Shown here one piece after another: positions 46,766-59,349 of a DNA stretch of 64,000 bases (position 1 is the first letter of the stretch; each line of letters begins with the position of its first letter). This DNA is from Mytilisepta virgata (taxonomy: Eukaryota > Mollusca > Bivalvia > Mytilida > Mytilidae): NCBI GenBank assembly GCA_028015205.1, contig CM051508.1, positions 13,162,001 through 13,226,000 on the forward strand. The letters run 5' to 3'. The notes below the pieces were generated by a model. That model ran no database searches and was not told the DNA's origin. It worked only from the letters and a program-made list of their open reading frames with translations. Made by a program: the position numbers and the translations under genes.

Positions 46766-48604
46766 AGGTGACTTGTGTTTAGTTTAATCACTGATTTATG
46801 TCTTTCACCTAGTATCACCAGTATTGTAATTATGTCTTTCAGCTGTCCACCTATAGTATCACCAGTATTGTATCTTAACCTTTCAAATTGTCTTGGGAAA
46901 TGTGACAGTATGATAAATCGTTTAATCTAAAATATTTTTGCAGCAGAAGGTGGGACAGATGTGTGTGTTAACACTTTATTTAGAGCTAATTGTAGTGTTT
47001 TCTGTATTTTTTATACGACTGTTTTGTTTCAGATTTTATATTGAAATGTTATTCTGTGTATAACTTAAGGGTGATCGCTGGTCTAATAGGAAATAAATAG
47101 GATTTGGAATAGGTGTTTTAGTTTGAGAGAACATATGAATAGTAAACAAATAAGCAAGAAAAAAATATAGGTTCATGTGCTCATTTTAGAGCTATAAAGC
47201 CTTGAAAATTTGCAGGAAATAGGTTTTCTCTGGATTTTTCATTGTCTTTGCATTGGCAACTTCAGTCTCTCAAAAATGTATGAAAAAATAAAAAGGATTT
47301 CATACAATTTTTTCAAATACCATTTTAAGGTATATATGATTGAATTATAAAAGAAAAAATGGGGGTTCATGGGCAAAAAATTTAATGATTAAGAAATGGA
47401 TAAAACCCGAGGATTCCGAAAATCTGACAAAAAGATCAAAACATGACCAGCGAGCATCCTTAAATTGATTTGAAACGAGCCATTCTTGTCATTTTTGTAT
47501 GTCCTTTTGTAAGGATAGATAAAGCTACTGGAAATTTAATTCAAAGAGTGATTTGAAAATCTAGATGAGGTTGCATAGTTTCCAGTTTAAGTTGAATGTT
47601 GTTTAATTTTCAACTGTCAGATAAACTGTAAATTTCTTAAACTTTAATTAACATTAGGGCAGCAAAGTCCAGTCTGCTAACCACACTAGTGTAGGGACTA
47701 AACCTAAACTTTTACATGTCTGGAACATCTTTCTTGGAAGTTTCTTAAACTGTTTTTACAATGATATAGTTAAATCGACCAGATTTTTGCAGCTATTCCC
47801 AATATCAATATTTTATTTTTCTCGTACTGAATATTGTCCATGGATCAATTTTAATATACAGTCAGACTTTGGTCGGTCGAACACCACCATTTGCTAGAAC
47901 CATTTTAAAAGTCTCGTCAATTTTCCATTTATTTTCATGTTTAAAAAAACCCCAGTTTCTCAAACTACTGATAACTTGGACAGATTTTGACTGCCAATTG
48001 GAGTTGAAGCCATCAAAATTCTACTGTAATAGATTTCAAAATGGGTCAAATTCTGTTTGAAGTTAAAGGATCTGTCAACTTCCGGTTTCTGTTGGAAACA
48101 AAATATACATTCCACAATTACATAATTATAATTTTGTACTTCAGAGTTTTGCAACTAAGTAATTAAAAGAGACATATTGAAAGTTAAAATTGATTCAAAA
48201 TGGTGAACAAGAAATTGCAATATTTTATAGGCTTTATCTTTCAATATAAAATTGTTTTTTTTAATTGTCTGGTGAATATTAAGTTGCAGTCCGTTCAGTA
48301 CAAAGTGATGATCCTGTTTGAGTCTGGTTTGGCATTTGATAAAAGATGTTGCTAATTCATTGTATTAAATGGCTTACAGTTTATTTGTAAATCACTGCCT
48401 CTGTCAGGGTAATATTATTTTCAAGATCCTCAGTAAGGATTACAGGGTAGTTTTATGTCAAAGAGGTCAGATTCTTCAGTATACAGCTGTTTTCTGTGGG
48501 ACGAAATCCATGTGAGATGAGCATTTCACTTTTTAATACAAGCTTATTGTTCTCTCAGTGCATTCAATATACATTGTAATCATGATAACAAATAGAGATT
48601 AAAC

Positions 48605-48830
48605 CCAAACAAGAATGGACACATTAAATGTCTCGCCTGTGTACGCACATGGACACAGAATAAAGATAATATTTTCTGCTACCAGACATTGCAGCTCAAA
48701 GGAAAATGCATTAAAAGAAAAAAGTAATGGTCAGGCAACATTTGTCTGCAAAATCTAATGCTTGGAATTCAAGCCTAAAAATTTGTGTTCAAGCTCAGCT
48801 GACAGGTGTCAGAACAAACCTGCTTTAAAG
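48605..48830 (-). repeat. Inverted copy of the repeat end seen at 44.5-44.6 kb
   Basis: The reverse complement contains TTCTGTGTCCATGTGCGTAC, CAGGCGAGACATTTAATGTG and TCCATTCTTGTTTG, matching 44545-44605. It belongs to the dispersed repeat family that ends the 145-bp array. Confidence 0.65.
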
Positions 48831-49737
48831 GGCACCCCTATATAGCAAATCACTGTCTATAAGTGACAGTGAAAAGGTCCCATTTATGAACAAAACATGT
48901 AAAAATGTAAAATAAACCTCTGTATAAAGGACACCTGCTCATTAAGGGCAATTTTTACTGGTCCCTTTGGTGCCCTTTATAGTATATATATAGTGTGATA
49001 TCTAAGCCCTGAGGTAAAACATGACAGAGGGTGTTCAGTATTTGAGATATCAAAATAATCAAATTTTTCTTAATTATAAAAATGCATAAACATTAATTAC
49101 ATTAATTACAGCTACTTTGCCTAGATTTGCACATTTTCAGCTATCAGATGATTGAAAAACTAATTCAAATACCAGTAAAATCAGTTTGAATAATTGTAGT
49201 ATAACTTTTGTTGAAATTTATACACCTAAAGTTTACAATGAGTGACCCGTAACCTGTTAATTGAGGAATGAGTGAATGTTGTTGGTGTTGGTGTTGTTCA
49301 TTCACACATTGTAGATTTTGTTATTTAGAATTCAAAATTGGTTACTTTGTTTATTATATTTTCTAGATTTAAACATTTGATAAGAAAATATCCGTGATTT
49401 GGGTTTTTTTATGATATTTTTTTTTTGCTTGACTTCCGTGTTGATTTCACAAGTGAATTATTAGATTTTCTTTCACTCAGAAATTTTGCCATTTCACTAT
49501 TTTCAATATGATAATTCTCTGTTGTGATATGTCAATTACTGACAACTAAAACCATTTAAAAGGATAATTTATGAAACCATATTTACAATTTGTTAAATGT
49601 TTAAAGTTTATTTTGTTGGATGTATACACATTAATATTTATAAAGGAATAAATAATGTGATAAAACCAAATGAAAATTTTGATTGGTTTACGGAGCAATT
49701 TTTGAAGAGACAGTTGCATTTTTCTTGAACAAATTAC

Positions 49738-49830
49738 TCAGGGGGATTAATAAAAAAATTTGCCCTCAGAACCAAAGGGAGATAATTTTTATTATGTCCC
49801 TTGGGTAATTTGGTTAAGGGAGATAACTGA
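49738..49830. repeat. GGGAGATAA-family repeat copy
   Basis: The order is CAGGGGGATTAATAAAAAAA, CCCTCAGAACCAAAGGGAGA, then TTTGGTTAAGGGAGATAACT. It is the best-preserved member of the ~100-bp family. Confidence 0.6.
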
Positions 49831-51413
49831 CTATTTTATCCATTTAAGAAACAGGGTATTAGACACATTGAATAATCCTGTATTTAGTGTTACATATCTT
49901 AAAAGTGCTAATTTATAGTCTAATGGAGTTAATTTTGAGTTTATATATATTTTTTGATATTTATAGTGCATAATTATTTGTATTAAAAATTGCTATTCTT
50001 TAAAATCCTTGAAATAAAAAGAAAAAGCTATCTGTATTTAGTAAACTTTATTTAGACTTACAAGGCATCAAATATTTAGCTCACTTAGCCCATTTATTTC
50101 CTTGTCTCTGTCATTATTATCTTTTCTGCTTAGAGAGTATTGGTGGAATAGTATTTTTGCTTGGGTGGGCCCCTGTCTGTTTTTTTTCTTTGTTTTGCGT
50201 CAACTGAGTGTGAAACCCTACCAGCCAGCCAGGAATAAAAACACACTCAGCAAAAAAAAGAAAAGGCATTTACTTCTCATAGATATTTTATATGAGTAAA
50301 ACTGCAATTGAACAGTTAATCTGTGACACCAGAAAGATAGATTCATTGTGATAATTTTTGTCTGGTCTGGGGCCACTTAAAAAACTAAAACGTGGTTGGA
50401 AAGAGACATTACAATTTTTTTTTACTGATTGAAAAATACGTCTGTGTTTTTGTCCATATGAGACAAAAACCTACTCGCACACGGTTGCAAAACAAAGAAA
50501 AAAACAACTATGGCCTAGTTACATTTTCAAAATTGTGTCCTGCAGCTTAAATTTTGTAATAATTTTATCACCTTTAAAAAAGGTTTGATAAAATTTGCCT
50601 TACAGTTCAAGGTGAGCAGTTCAGCAGTTCAGGCTCCTTATGCTTTGTTTTTCATCAACTTGCTTCATAAAAACCAACCAGCCAGCAAGGCAGTAGGAAC
50701 ATTATTAAATGAAAGAGTTATGCAGAATATGCGTCATAATTGAAACAATTTTCAGAATCCTATATGATTTCAAACGGAGAATTTTCGAATTAAATGGAAC
50801 TAAGACCTTAAAAATAATTACAGAGAATGGTGAAACGTATAAGAATTTAAAAAAAAAAACAAAATAATGATGTTCTGAAAGATAAACTAATAAAGAAATA
50901 GTTGAGAATAGGTAGAGTTTGGGCGGAAAATACCATAGAAGAAAACACCAACTGTTGCCCTAAACTCGTGTATAAGGCATACATACTTAGGATTTTGGTT
51001 TAATGAGCCTTTTTAAAAGACATTTATGTCACTGAACACAAATACGGTTTAAAAGTTTTTCTTAAATTTTACACTGAGTCTCGTAAAGTTTTTTTTTAAT
51101 TGGATAGAGAAAATCACACTTTTTTTAAATGTTGACCCACCCACCCCTATCCAGATCCTCTGAATGCTGTGATGCCAATTTCGATGCATTTCATATAACA
51201 ATTCGATCAACAAATTATCTCCCTTCAACAGTGCTAAATGCCTAAAGTGTAGTAATATGAAACAACTCCAAAAAATATCATGGAGCTAACTCAAAACCAA
51301 AATCGCAAAAGAATGGAAAAAAAAAAACAGAAAATAAACAAGGATCGGATTTTGCCTGGAGACAATGCTCCTTAGTTTTCAAGAATTTACAATTTTATAA
51401 CGGGACTGGTCCT

Positions 51414-51593
51414 GGTGCGGATTCAGACGAGGCGAACACTGCACGCGCCTCCTTAAAAAAACGTTTCTGACAATTCATATGCATTTTTAGCATAAAATCG
51501 TCAAAAAACATTTTTCGACTCGGTCCGCTCGGCGCTATATCAATAATTACCAACACTTCAGCTCCCCCTAACGTCAAATCCTGGATCCGCACC
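51414..51593. mobile_element. Short inverted-repeat element, 180 bp
   Basis: The left end GGTGCGGATTCAG (51414-51426) and right end CTGGATCCGCACC (51581-51593) are complementary at 12 of 13 positions. The GC-rich interior stands out from its AT-rich surroundings. No transposase is present. Confidence 0.55.
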
Positions 51594-52407
51594 TGTGGTC
51601 TGTATCAGTTGAGCTAGAAGTAATTCCACTATCGAAAGTTGAAATAAAAATTCAGTGATGGCAATTTCGTACAAATACAGGGGTTGGACAAGTGGACCCC
51701 AATAACCTTTTCAATAATCTCGCCCTTTACGTTAATAATGGTATTGGTTACTTTTTATGTCAATTTAACAGAATACCTGTTAGAAGTATGGACATTTCCC
51801 TTGAATTTATTTCACTTCTGGTGCCATTTTCAAAAGGTCGACTAAAAACTTTCAAAATATCTGTGGGCATTGCCTGGTATGTGGTTCCTAAAGATTTGCT
51901 AACAATAACTAACAGATATAAGCACTAAAATAATTTTCTACATACATAAATATCCCTTTGGGAGACGGTTTAACACATATTTTCTTACTTAATATCTTTT
52001 AAGACATTTTTTAACGTGAAAGACACTCGGAACCAAAACAAATTGTTGGCTTTAACTGTGAGTTTTGAATGTCCTGGGCAATATTTCAAAACGGCAAGTC
52101 GTCTGTATGTTCGACATTTACGATAAAAGGTATATACATATTTATTTTTTTTTAAAGCAATGGTTAGGAGTGAAACAATACATGGGGAAGTAGCCATACT
52201 CCCTTGGACAAATTTCAAAGATTTTGTATATTTTAATATATATACTTTAAATACGGTCACTCCGAATCAAAATAATTTTACTATCAAATGAAAAATGGTT
52301 TAAATATTAAATGATAGCAAAAAAAAAAAAAATTTTGGGGGTATGATTGTCCTTCTGTTGATCTACTGTCTTAATATTACCGAAAAAAGAAATACCTGCA
52401 AAATTTT

Positions 52408-52899
52408 GGTATCCATGGTGATCAAGATAGCTGCCGTAGATGAACTTAGAAAATCCGAGTGCCGAAGTTAAATTTTATTGATGATAAAAGGTTTGTACTA
52501 GACGACTTTATGATATTCTTTTCTAGAAGCATTCGGCTAACTGCAACAGAACTTGCAGCAATAACCATTCAAGACTGCCTCGGATGAACCAGAACGCCAA
52601 CCAGTTTATAATATGTTTATATCAAATCAAATGTATTGTCATATAAACACGGTGACAGTTTGTAACAAATATACACATATATTTAATAAACAAAAGCATT
52701 GTATATCAGATAACAAATTAAGGGCCTGATACAGCTTAAGAGTCCCTTGTCCTCAATTGTATTAATTGTTTAATAAAGTTTATAGGAAATTGTTTTAAGC
52801 TTCTGAGCGAATTGGAACCAAAACCTGCTAATAGATGGTGCTTCGTAAGAATGGTATTCATGGTGACCAAGATAGCTGCCGTAGATGACCTTAGAAAAG
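52408..52899. repeat. Two ~47-bp direct repeats 445 bp apart
   Basis: GGTATCCATGGTGATCAAGA (52408) and GGTATTCATGGTGACCAAGA (52853) both continue with TAGCTGCCGTAGATGANCTT. They are probably two units of a degenerate tandem repeat. Confidence 0.6.
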
Positions 52900-53131
52900 T
52901 TCTCTTAAAAATCTTTCAATGTGAACCAACTGTTACCATACTTTAAAGAATATTTGTCCCTATATGATCCTCTTACGTAAGTGTACTTGAGATATCGCCC
53001 GCTAACCAGGATAGCCGCCATAACTATTAAGTGTATAACACATGAACCTATGAGAAAATTGGAACCATATGCTTCAGTAATGGTTCTAAGATATAACCTT
53101 ATTTTAGAACTTATACGATGTTCTTTCCAAG

Positions 53132-53169
53132 CTGGGACTATTAGTAGATGTTAGTTATAATAGTCCCAG
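53132..53169. repeat. Palindrome sharing CTGGGACTATTA with the 13.8-kb copy
   Basis: CTGGGACTATTA (53132-53143) and its complement (53158-53169) flank a 14-base loop. It is a second, looser member of the family at 13771-13820. Confidence 0.7.
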
Positions 53170-53340
53170 GTCCAAGCAACTGAGATGACTGGTACGTTGG
53201 TTATATATCTACTTGTCAATTTTTTTAGCTAATTTGAACAAAACGTAGCAGCAACTTAATGATTTGTTCAGCTTTATGGTCTTTCCTTAGCAAATTAATA
53301 GTAAGCGACCCAAGTCTGTGGAAACAACAGGATATCTACA

Positions 53341-53651
53341 AGGGCGCAGTGTTGTAGTGGTTAGCGCATCGGACTACGAAGCCAAATGTCCATGGTTCGA
53401 TTCCCGTTTGGGATGAAAATTTCACCATTTGCAAGGATGGTCTCGATAAACGATGCTAGTCGGTCGGATGGGGACAAAAAAATGCTGTTCCGTGTTAATG
53501 GAGAGCACGTTAAAGACGCCTCTGTAGATGTCGAAAAAGAGTAGGCTTAAATGCCACTACAGGGGCCGATCTCGCATCCCTCAAGTGGAGAGGGATTAGT
53601 ATAAGTTGGTATAACGTGTTTCCCAATCCACTATAAATAAATTTAAGTTTA
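53341..53651 (+). mobile_element. SINE-A, full length
   Basis: A tRNA-like head with A box TAGTGGTTAGCG and B box GGTTCGATTCCC (53341-53415) leads into a body with GTAGATGTCGAAAAAGAGTA and a tail TCCCAATCCACTATAAATAA. Confidence 0.85.
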
Positions 53652-54084
53652 ACTTATAAGCTACGTGTAATACAAGAGATTTCCATGTATTTGGTGTGCT
53701 CGAATAAGTATATGAAATTCGCAACCAACGTTCTGCTGTATAACCGGTTTGGGTACCCTGGGCTGAGTAAATCTAGTTTCAACTGAACGGAGAGCTAAAA
53801 ACTCTGGAGCCCTGTGTCACCAAGATATAACTCTACGGTATCAAAATCAAATGTTCCGATAAACAGAAGAAAATCAGCATCTTGTGGGAAATGTTTAAAA
53901 TCTAAATTATGGGGAAATGTGCATGGGAGTAATTAGGAGGGTCAAAGTTTCAAGAGATCAATACACACAAGAGACTATAACCCACAGAGGTTGAATCTAT
54001 GCAACATGTCCGATATATATAGTCAACATACATGTATATATTAAGTAAAATGATCATGGTTAAGAACATGAAGAAGAGGTTAGA

Positions 54085-55460
54085 GGAATCCAAGTCAACT
54101 CGCCCCTTTCAAATTCGCCTCCCTCTTAACAAAGTCGCCCCCTCTTTAGAGACAACCTGCCCCACTTTGCCTCATCGGAGACTAGTCAACCCGCCCCCTT
54201 CTAAAATGTATAAATTACAAACTCGCCCCAAGCTGGGCCTCGCCTCACTTTCTACATAGAGTTTAACTGAAATGATTTAGGTTTCGGAAGTATTGTTTAT
54301 GTGAAATAAGTTGTACCCGCCCCATTCAAAAATGTATAAATTTGCAATCTGAGATTCTTCAACTCGCCCCAGTTTCCTGATAGAGTTAAACACGCGGCAT
54401 CTAGGAGAAAGAGCAAACAACTGGTCGGCTCAGAATCAGTATAATGTGTCCGGTGGGTTGATATGTCTTCCTGTGGACTATTACCTCGTGAGCTAGCACG
54501 TTAAAAGTACGACTCAGTGTGTCGGTTTAGTACTAAGCAGTTTTCATATTCATTCTCGTCCTGATACACACTTAATGGTTACCACCGGTCGTTAAATAAA
54601 CTTAACTTATCTATCCATCCATCGGAATTGTTCTTCATGTGAAATAGGTCGTACATGCGTCAAATTTTAAATAATTATTAGGTTAAAATTATTCTCGAAT
54701 AGGTGGTAACAACACGAATACAAGTAATAATTAACACAATAATTCAGATGTTACTTTAAAAATTGGACGCTATTGTTTTCCACATTCCAGTTAATTTGAA
54801 CTAGTCTTTGACGGACAATTAGTTATTACCGACAAAACGTCTTCAAATTTAGTGTCTTTTATAAATTTATCAATACATACACTAGCTGTTATTACAGTTA
54901 AGGGAAGTTAATAGTTGATATGTTATTTCATGAAAAAGAGAGATAAGTGTGGTTTGTTTTTTTTCAAATAGAGAAATTTGTATGGCTTGGTATTGAAAAC
55001 ATAAATAGAAAATTGGGAGTAACCATGTATTCATTATGTCTAACGTATATCCTTGTGTTGTGTTCCGATTCTCCTGTCCCAGGCAGGGGCTCTACAGTGT
55101 GATTTCATGTGACGGATTACAGCATCGTACCTGCATTCCTGGTAAATCAAAGATTCTGTTCATCCACTGGTATTTATTAAGACTTTGATAACATAGATAT
55201 TCAAGGCGACATATGACTATTTTTATGTATATTTTAGACATTTTTTTTAATCTAGTCTTTTTTTTATGACGTTTTGGGGGCGGGTTGCCCAATCTTTGAT
55301 GGGGGCAAGTTTGCAAAAGATAGCTTCCAATACAGACTTGACAAATTTCTGATGAGGAGGGTTGACAATCTCCGATAAAGGCGAGTTTGACATAAAATTT
55401 TGAAATGGAGCGGGATGTCTCGAAAGTGGGGACGAGTTGGCAGTGGGCGAATTGTCCTGC
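54085..55460. mobile_element. Possible foldback element with C-rich/G-rich subterminal repeats
   Basis: The left part (about 54085-54245, more at 54300-54370) repeats words such as 'ctcgcccc' and 'ccgccccctt'. The right part (about 55265-55460) carries the reverse-complement style ('gggggcgggttg', 'ggggcaagttt', 'ggcgagttt'). The pairing is repetitive, not base-for-base. Boundaries are uncertain. Confidence 0.4.
54470..54626 (+). mobile_element. SINE-like element with CCATCCATC end
   Basis: It contains CGTGAGCTAGCACGTTAAAA, TCTCGTCCTGATACACACTT, CCGGTCGTTAAATAAAC and a tail TCTATCCATCCATC. It is homologous to the end of the 33.3-kb copy. Confidence 0.5.
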
Positions 55461-56019
55461 CTTTTTTGCTACTTAATTACTTCTTTCAATTACAAGTTTA
55501 CCGATATCACATTATTAAGCAGTGTTGCTTTAGTTTTGTGGTGTTTTCTAAATACCAGAAGACTTTAAAGTATAATTTATTTAATCATTTAAACTAAATA
55601 AAAACGTAATTAGAAACATATTGATATAAATCTTAAATTTTAAGAATACGATTTAGTTTTCACATTTCTGGAGCTTTGCCAAGACGAGACTGAATTTTGT
55701 GTCTCCACTAACTCAATTATTCCCCTTTAAAAAAAAATTCTTACAGTTTTTGCACATAGTGGGTCATATTTACATTTTATTTATGTTAACTGTAAAATTG
55801 GGTTAAAATTTACACTCCCAGTGCTTTAAAACGAATTTGGGTTACTCAGGAATACTGACCTACTTTTATATCTATCTCATACATATTCATAATATGCAGA
55901 AAAGAAGCCATGATGCCTGTTGTGTTCTTCCATGATGGATAGTTTAGAACTTTATTTGCAAACGTTTAACACATAAACAATAAAAACGTCGTCGCTAAAG
56001 GGATCCCCCGGACTCCTAG

Positions 56020-56095
56020 ATGGACACATCGTCCATAATAACTCAAGTTGGAAGAGATGAGGAACTTCTTAATACGTTTCCTCCATCGGAAAAAG
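56020..56095 (+). CDS. Putative first coding exon of an unidentified gene
   Basis: An ATG at 56020 opens 25 codons (MDTSSIITQVGRDEELLNTF, then PPSEK) ending at a consensus donor AAAAG|GTAAGT, phase 1. The surrounding 55985-56170 is richer in CpG than its neighbours, as expected for a 5' end. I could not find a matching downstream exon before 64000, so the gene either continues beyond the window or the call is wrong. The product is not recognised. Confidence 0.4.
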
Positions 56096-56725
56096 GTAAG
56101 TGTTTACGTTGATCTGACCGAAACATGGCGATTTATGATGCGAGTACCTGTTATTGCGCGGGGCAAAATAGTGCATTAACTATAGACTGATCAAGAGCGA
56201 AAGACCCGAACTGTAAGGAAAAGCATGATAATTTTAGAAATAGTTGGTCGTTAGGAATTTGTTACTTGCCCAAAAACTAAAACATGTGACCCAGATAAAC
56301 ATTTGAAAGTTGAAGGTCGTGTAAACATTGGCATGCCAAAATAACACAACTTCATTTACAAAATCTACTAGCTCAATGCCTTTATGTATGTGTTTAAAAT
56401 GAAATATTGATTATTTGCAAATATGTTTAGATATTAACAAAGTTGAATAATGTCAGCTAACACAGAAATTAATAATAAACATAACATAAGGTTGCTGGTT
56501 AATTGGACTTCCGGTTGAATTCCCACCACAAAAACCCGATTTTCGTTGAAGAATTTGGCCATCTACATTTTATATATGATTTTGAAACAATTTTTATACA
56601 ACTGCACATTTTGATTATGATGCTAAAACTGCAATAAAAATATGTAGGTATTTGTTGATCACCCACATACTTTCACCAAGGGAGACAATCTTAAAGGTTG
56701 TTTTTTTTTTGGGTTGGGGGGTTAA

Positions 56726-57191
56726 CAGGTCTGGTCAAACTCGCAAACGCGAGTATTTCTGAAAGGTGAATGACATCATCAATTTACTCGCAAGTGCGAG
56801 TTTCTTCACCTGGTTGTATATATTCTTTCACGTGTAATGCAAACATGTAATCTGTGATACCTGTAAATTAGGATATATATTCTTTACACCTTTTTGAACA
56901 TTTCTACTGAGCAAATTTAAAATCTACCATAAAATTATGGAGAAATTGAAGGTCAAAGTTGACCAGAAGTTAATCGATCTTTTGGACGTTTTTGGCATAG
57001 ATAACAGACACATTTTATCTATTTTTGTGACTTAATCTTACAGAAAAGGACATTATTTCTTTTTTATTCATATTGAATTTTTTATGACTTGTTAACATTT
57101 ATTTTTAGGAAATACATAACCGGAAGTCACTTCTGCATACAAACTAAAGATGTTCAAAAACTTGTTGGTTTTTATTTATTATTTTATTATT
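56726..57191 (+). mobile_element. Hairpin-rich dispersed element, copy 2 (~466 bp)
   Basis: It has the same order as 43190-43719 and shares TGGAGAAATTGAAGGTCAAA and TTTTGGACGTTTTTGGCATA. Two ACTCGC/GCGAGT hairpins are kept (56739-56754 with loop AAAC, 56786-56801 with loop AAGT); the middle one is deleted. Confidence 0.7.
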
Positions 57192-57257
57192 ACTAGTATA
57201 ATAGGAGTTGTGTGGCTTCGTTGTCTTTTTGAAATTTCCCATTTTAGTAAATCTGAG

Positions 57258-57750
57258 TTTACGGGATAAATAGAAATATACAAACATACAACACATAGAC
57301 CAGTCCAACAAATTGGTAAATGTTTGTTTACTTGTACATGTCTAAAAGCCACCCATCCTACCCTCAGAATGTATCCCCGAAGTGGGATAAATTCATTTTG
57401 CTCTGTTCAGTGTCTACATCATGAATCCTTCGTCCCAGTGTGGTCATCAGTATTTATTGGTCTAGATTAACAAAGCCTGACTGGGTCACGTGCACAATGG
57501 AGTCGGAAAGAAGACATAATGGAAAAAATTACCGAACTTTCGTTAAGGGTCGAGAAATGCATGGAGTTTAAGTGACCCGAGTTCTAGCCACTGAGATTCT
57601 ACTGTATCAAGTTCTGGAGCTATCATACTTTACGGGATAAATAGAAATATGAATCCCTCATCCCAGTGTTGTCAGCAGTATTTATTGGTCTAGATTAACA
57701 AAGCCTGACTGGGACGACCCGGTCACATGCACAATAGAGTCAGAAAGAAT
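57258..57750. repeat. Direct duplication with internal deletion
   Basis: Copy A (57258-57512) and copy B (57630-57750) share TACGGGATAAATAGAAATAT and TATTTATTGGTCTAGATTAA followed by CAAAGCCTGACTGGG. Copy B lacks about 100-150 bases of A between the two words. Confidence 0.65.
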
Positions 57751-58286
57751 GATTTGACACAGTGAGAATTTCAATAGCTGTGCTCGGGAGGAAAACCTAT
57801 AGAACTATAAATAATGCTAACATTTACCGATAATAAAAGAGAATAAACAAGTAAACAATAAACCCCATCCCAATGGTAATCTGATTCTTGGGCTTAAAAT
57901 AAAATATTTTTTTCCCTAAATTTGACAGACCCCGAAAAATCACTGCTACAAAAAATATTTTATTTACAACTTTAGGAGGAAATTATTATTTTATACATTG
58001 TGTATGACAATTTTTTGTTTAGGTTCATTTCTTTGGAACTAAGCATAGTGTATCAATGAAACTTCATCAGTGGATGTGTCTCAGATAGTACTGAGCAGTC
58101 ATACAATAATTGGGTCATTATGACCTACATTTTATGCTCGTGTTCAAATAATATTCTATAATGCTGAAAAATGTTACTTTTGACTCCATTTGTGCATGAA
58201 TGAAAAATTTGGAATAAAAATATTTTAGAATACATGTACATTTTTCTTGTAATTAGATTATGATAAAGTTTAAATTTAGAATCAGT

Positions 58287-58380
58287 TTACATTGTAAGTA
58301 AGGTATCAGTATACGTTGTAAGTAAGATACCAGTATACACTGTAAGTAAGGTACCAGTATACATTGTAAGTAAGGTCTTA
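58287..58380. repeat. 24-bp tandem repeat, 4 copies
   Basis: TTGTAAGTAAGG-type units begin at 58292, 58316, 58340 and 58364, separated by CAGTATAC. Confidence 0.85.
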
Positions 58381-58997
58381 CTTGACTCCCGAGAACTTTT
58401 AATGATTTATATAATATCACATTTTATTCTGGCCAAAAGTTTTATTGTCAGTACCTGAAAGAGACGACAATGCAGGCTGTATGACATTCCATGTCTCAAA
58501 ATTCTGCAAAAGAATTTGAAGATCTGACCTTTCTGCACTCTCCCCCTTTCTTTAAATTCAAATGGTCAATCCCTAATTATATGCTGATCAAAGTAAATCT
58601 TCATTTGTTTCAATGTTTGTTTAAAAAGTTTTGATAAAGTAGTGTATATAGATGGATTAAATGATATCCAGGAGTGTAATTATGTGATATAGAATTCAAA
58701 TCATTGTTTGTTTACATGATAGGGTTGTTGACATACAAAGTAAACAAAAACGATCATTTCAAGGGAGACAATTCAGATGGAATGAATTGTAATTGTCCTG
58801 TCTAGACGTATTATATTAGATTATAAAAGAATTGTAATGTTTAAATTACATTTTAATATACATGTAAATTTTTTACTACCAAAATGTGGCCACAGTTCTT
58901 TAATTTTTTGCAAAAAAATGTTTTTTTAAAAATACTTTTACTGTTTAAATTTCAGATTTTTTTCCTTACGAGTGACTTTGGTGTCTTCAAGCACTCT

Positions 58998-59266
58998 CAG
59001 GGGTGGGTCCCGGTGAGGGCGTAATGGGCGTATGCCCCCCCCCTTTTCAAAAAAAAAAAAACTATTGTAATCTGCTTATATTGTATTGAATATGGCAATT
59101 TATCATATTCATTAATTAAACACATATAAAATATACATCCTCCAAGTCAGGAACCGTTACATTAGTGCATTTCACAATTATTTTATGTTTTTTAGCAAAA
59201 AGAAGGTCCAAAACATTTTATTATACGCCCCCGCCTCCCCTTTCAAATATCCTGGAAACGCCCCTG
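58998..59266. mobile_element. MITE-like element with CAGGGG ends, 269 bp
   Basis: The left end CAGGGGTGGGTCCCGG (58998-59013) pairs imperfectly (12 of 16) with the right end CCTGGAAACGCCCCTG (59251-59266). CAGGGG termini are common in hAT-type non-autonomous elements, but no clean 8-bp target duplication is seen. Confidence 0.5.
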
Positions 59267-59267
59267 A

Positions 59268-59349
59268 CTCAAGCTTCTTTAACCAATAAAAAGTGGTCAC
59301 CAAAATAAAGCAGTTTTTACTGAAAGCAGTAAATTAAACGAGACTGAAC
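59268..59349 (+). mobile_element. SINE-B 3' remnant
   Basis: It retains CCAATAAAAAGTGGTC, then CTGAAAGCAGTAAATTAAAC, resembling the SINE-B end at 25660-25735. It is strongly diverged. Confidence 0.4.

Larger units (their letters stand above)
46207..51413. other. Repeat-bearing spacer after the desaturase
   Basis: It holds two GGGAGATAA copies (46733-46765, 49738-49830) and an inverted repeat piece (48605-48830). A 'gggcacccctatatagcaaatcactg' type repeat lies near 48830-48990. No gene is seen. Confidence 0.65.

Noticed and set aside
58951..59012. Possible exon between TTTCAG and GTGAGG
   Set aside because: An in-frame stop occurs soon after the acceptor when joined to the 56-kb exon, and the donor lies inside the end of a MITE-like element.
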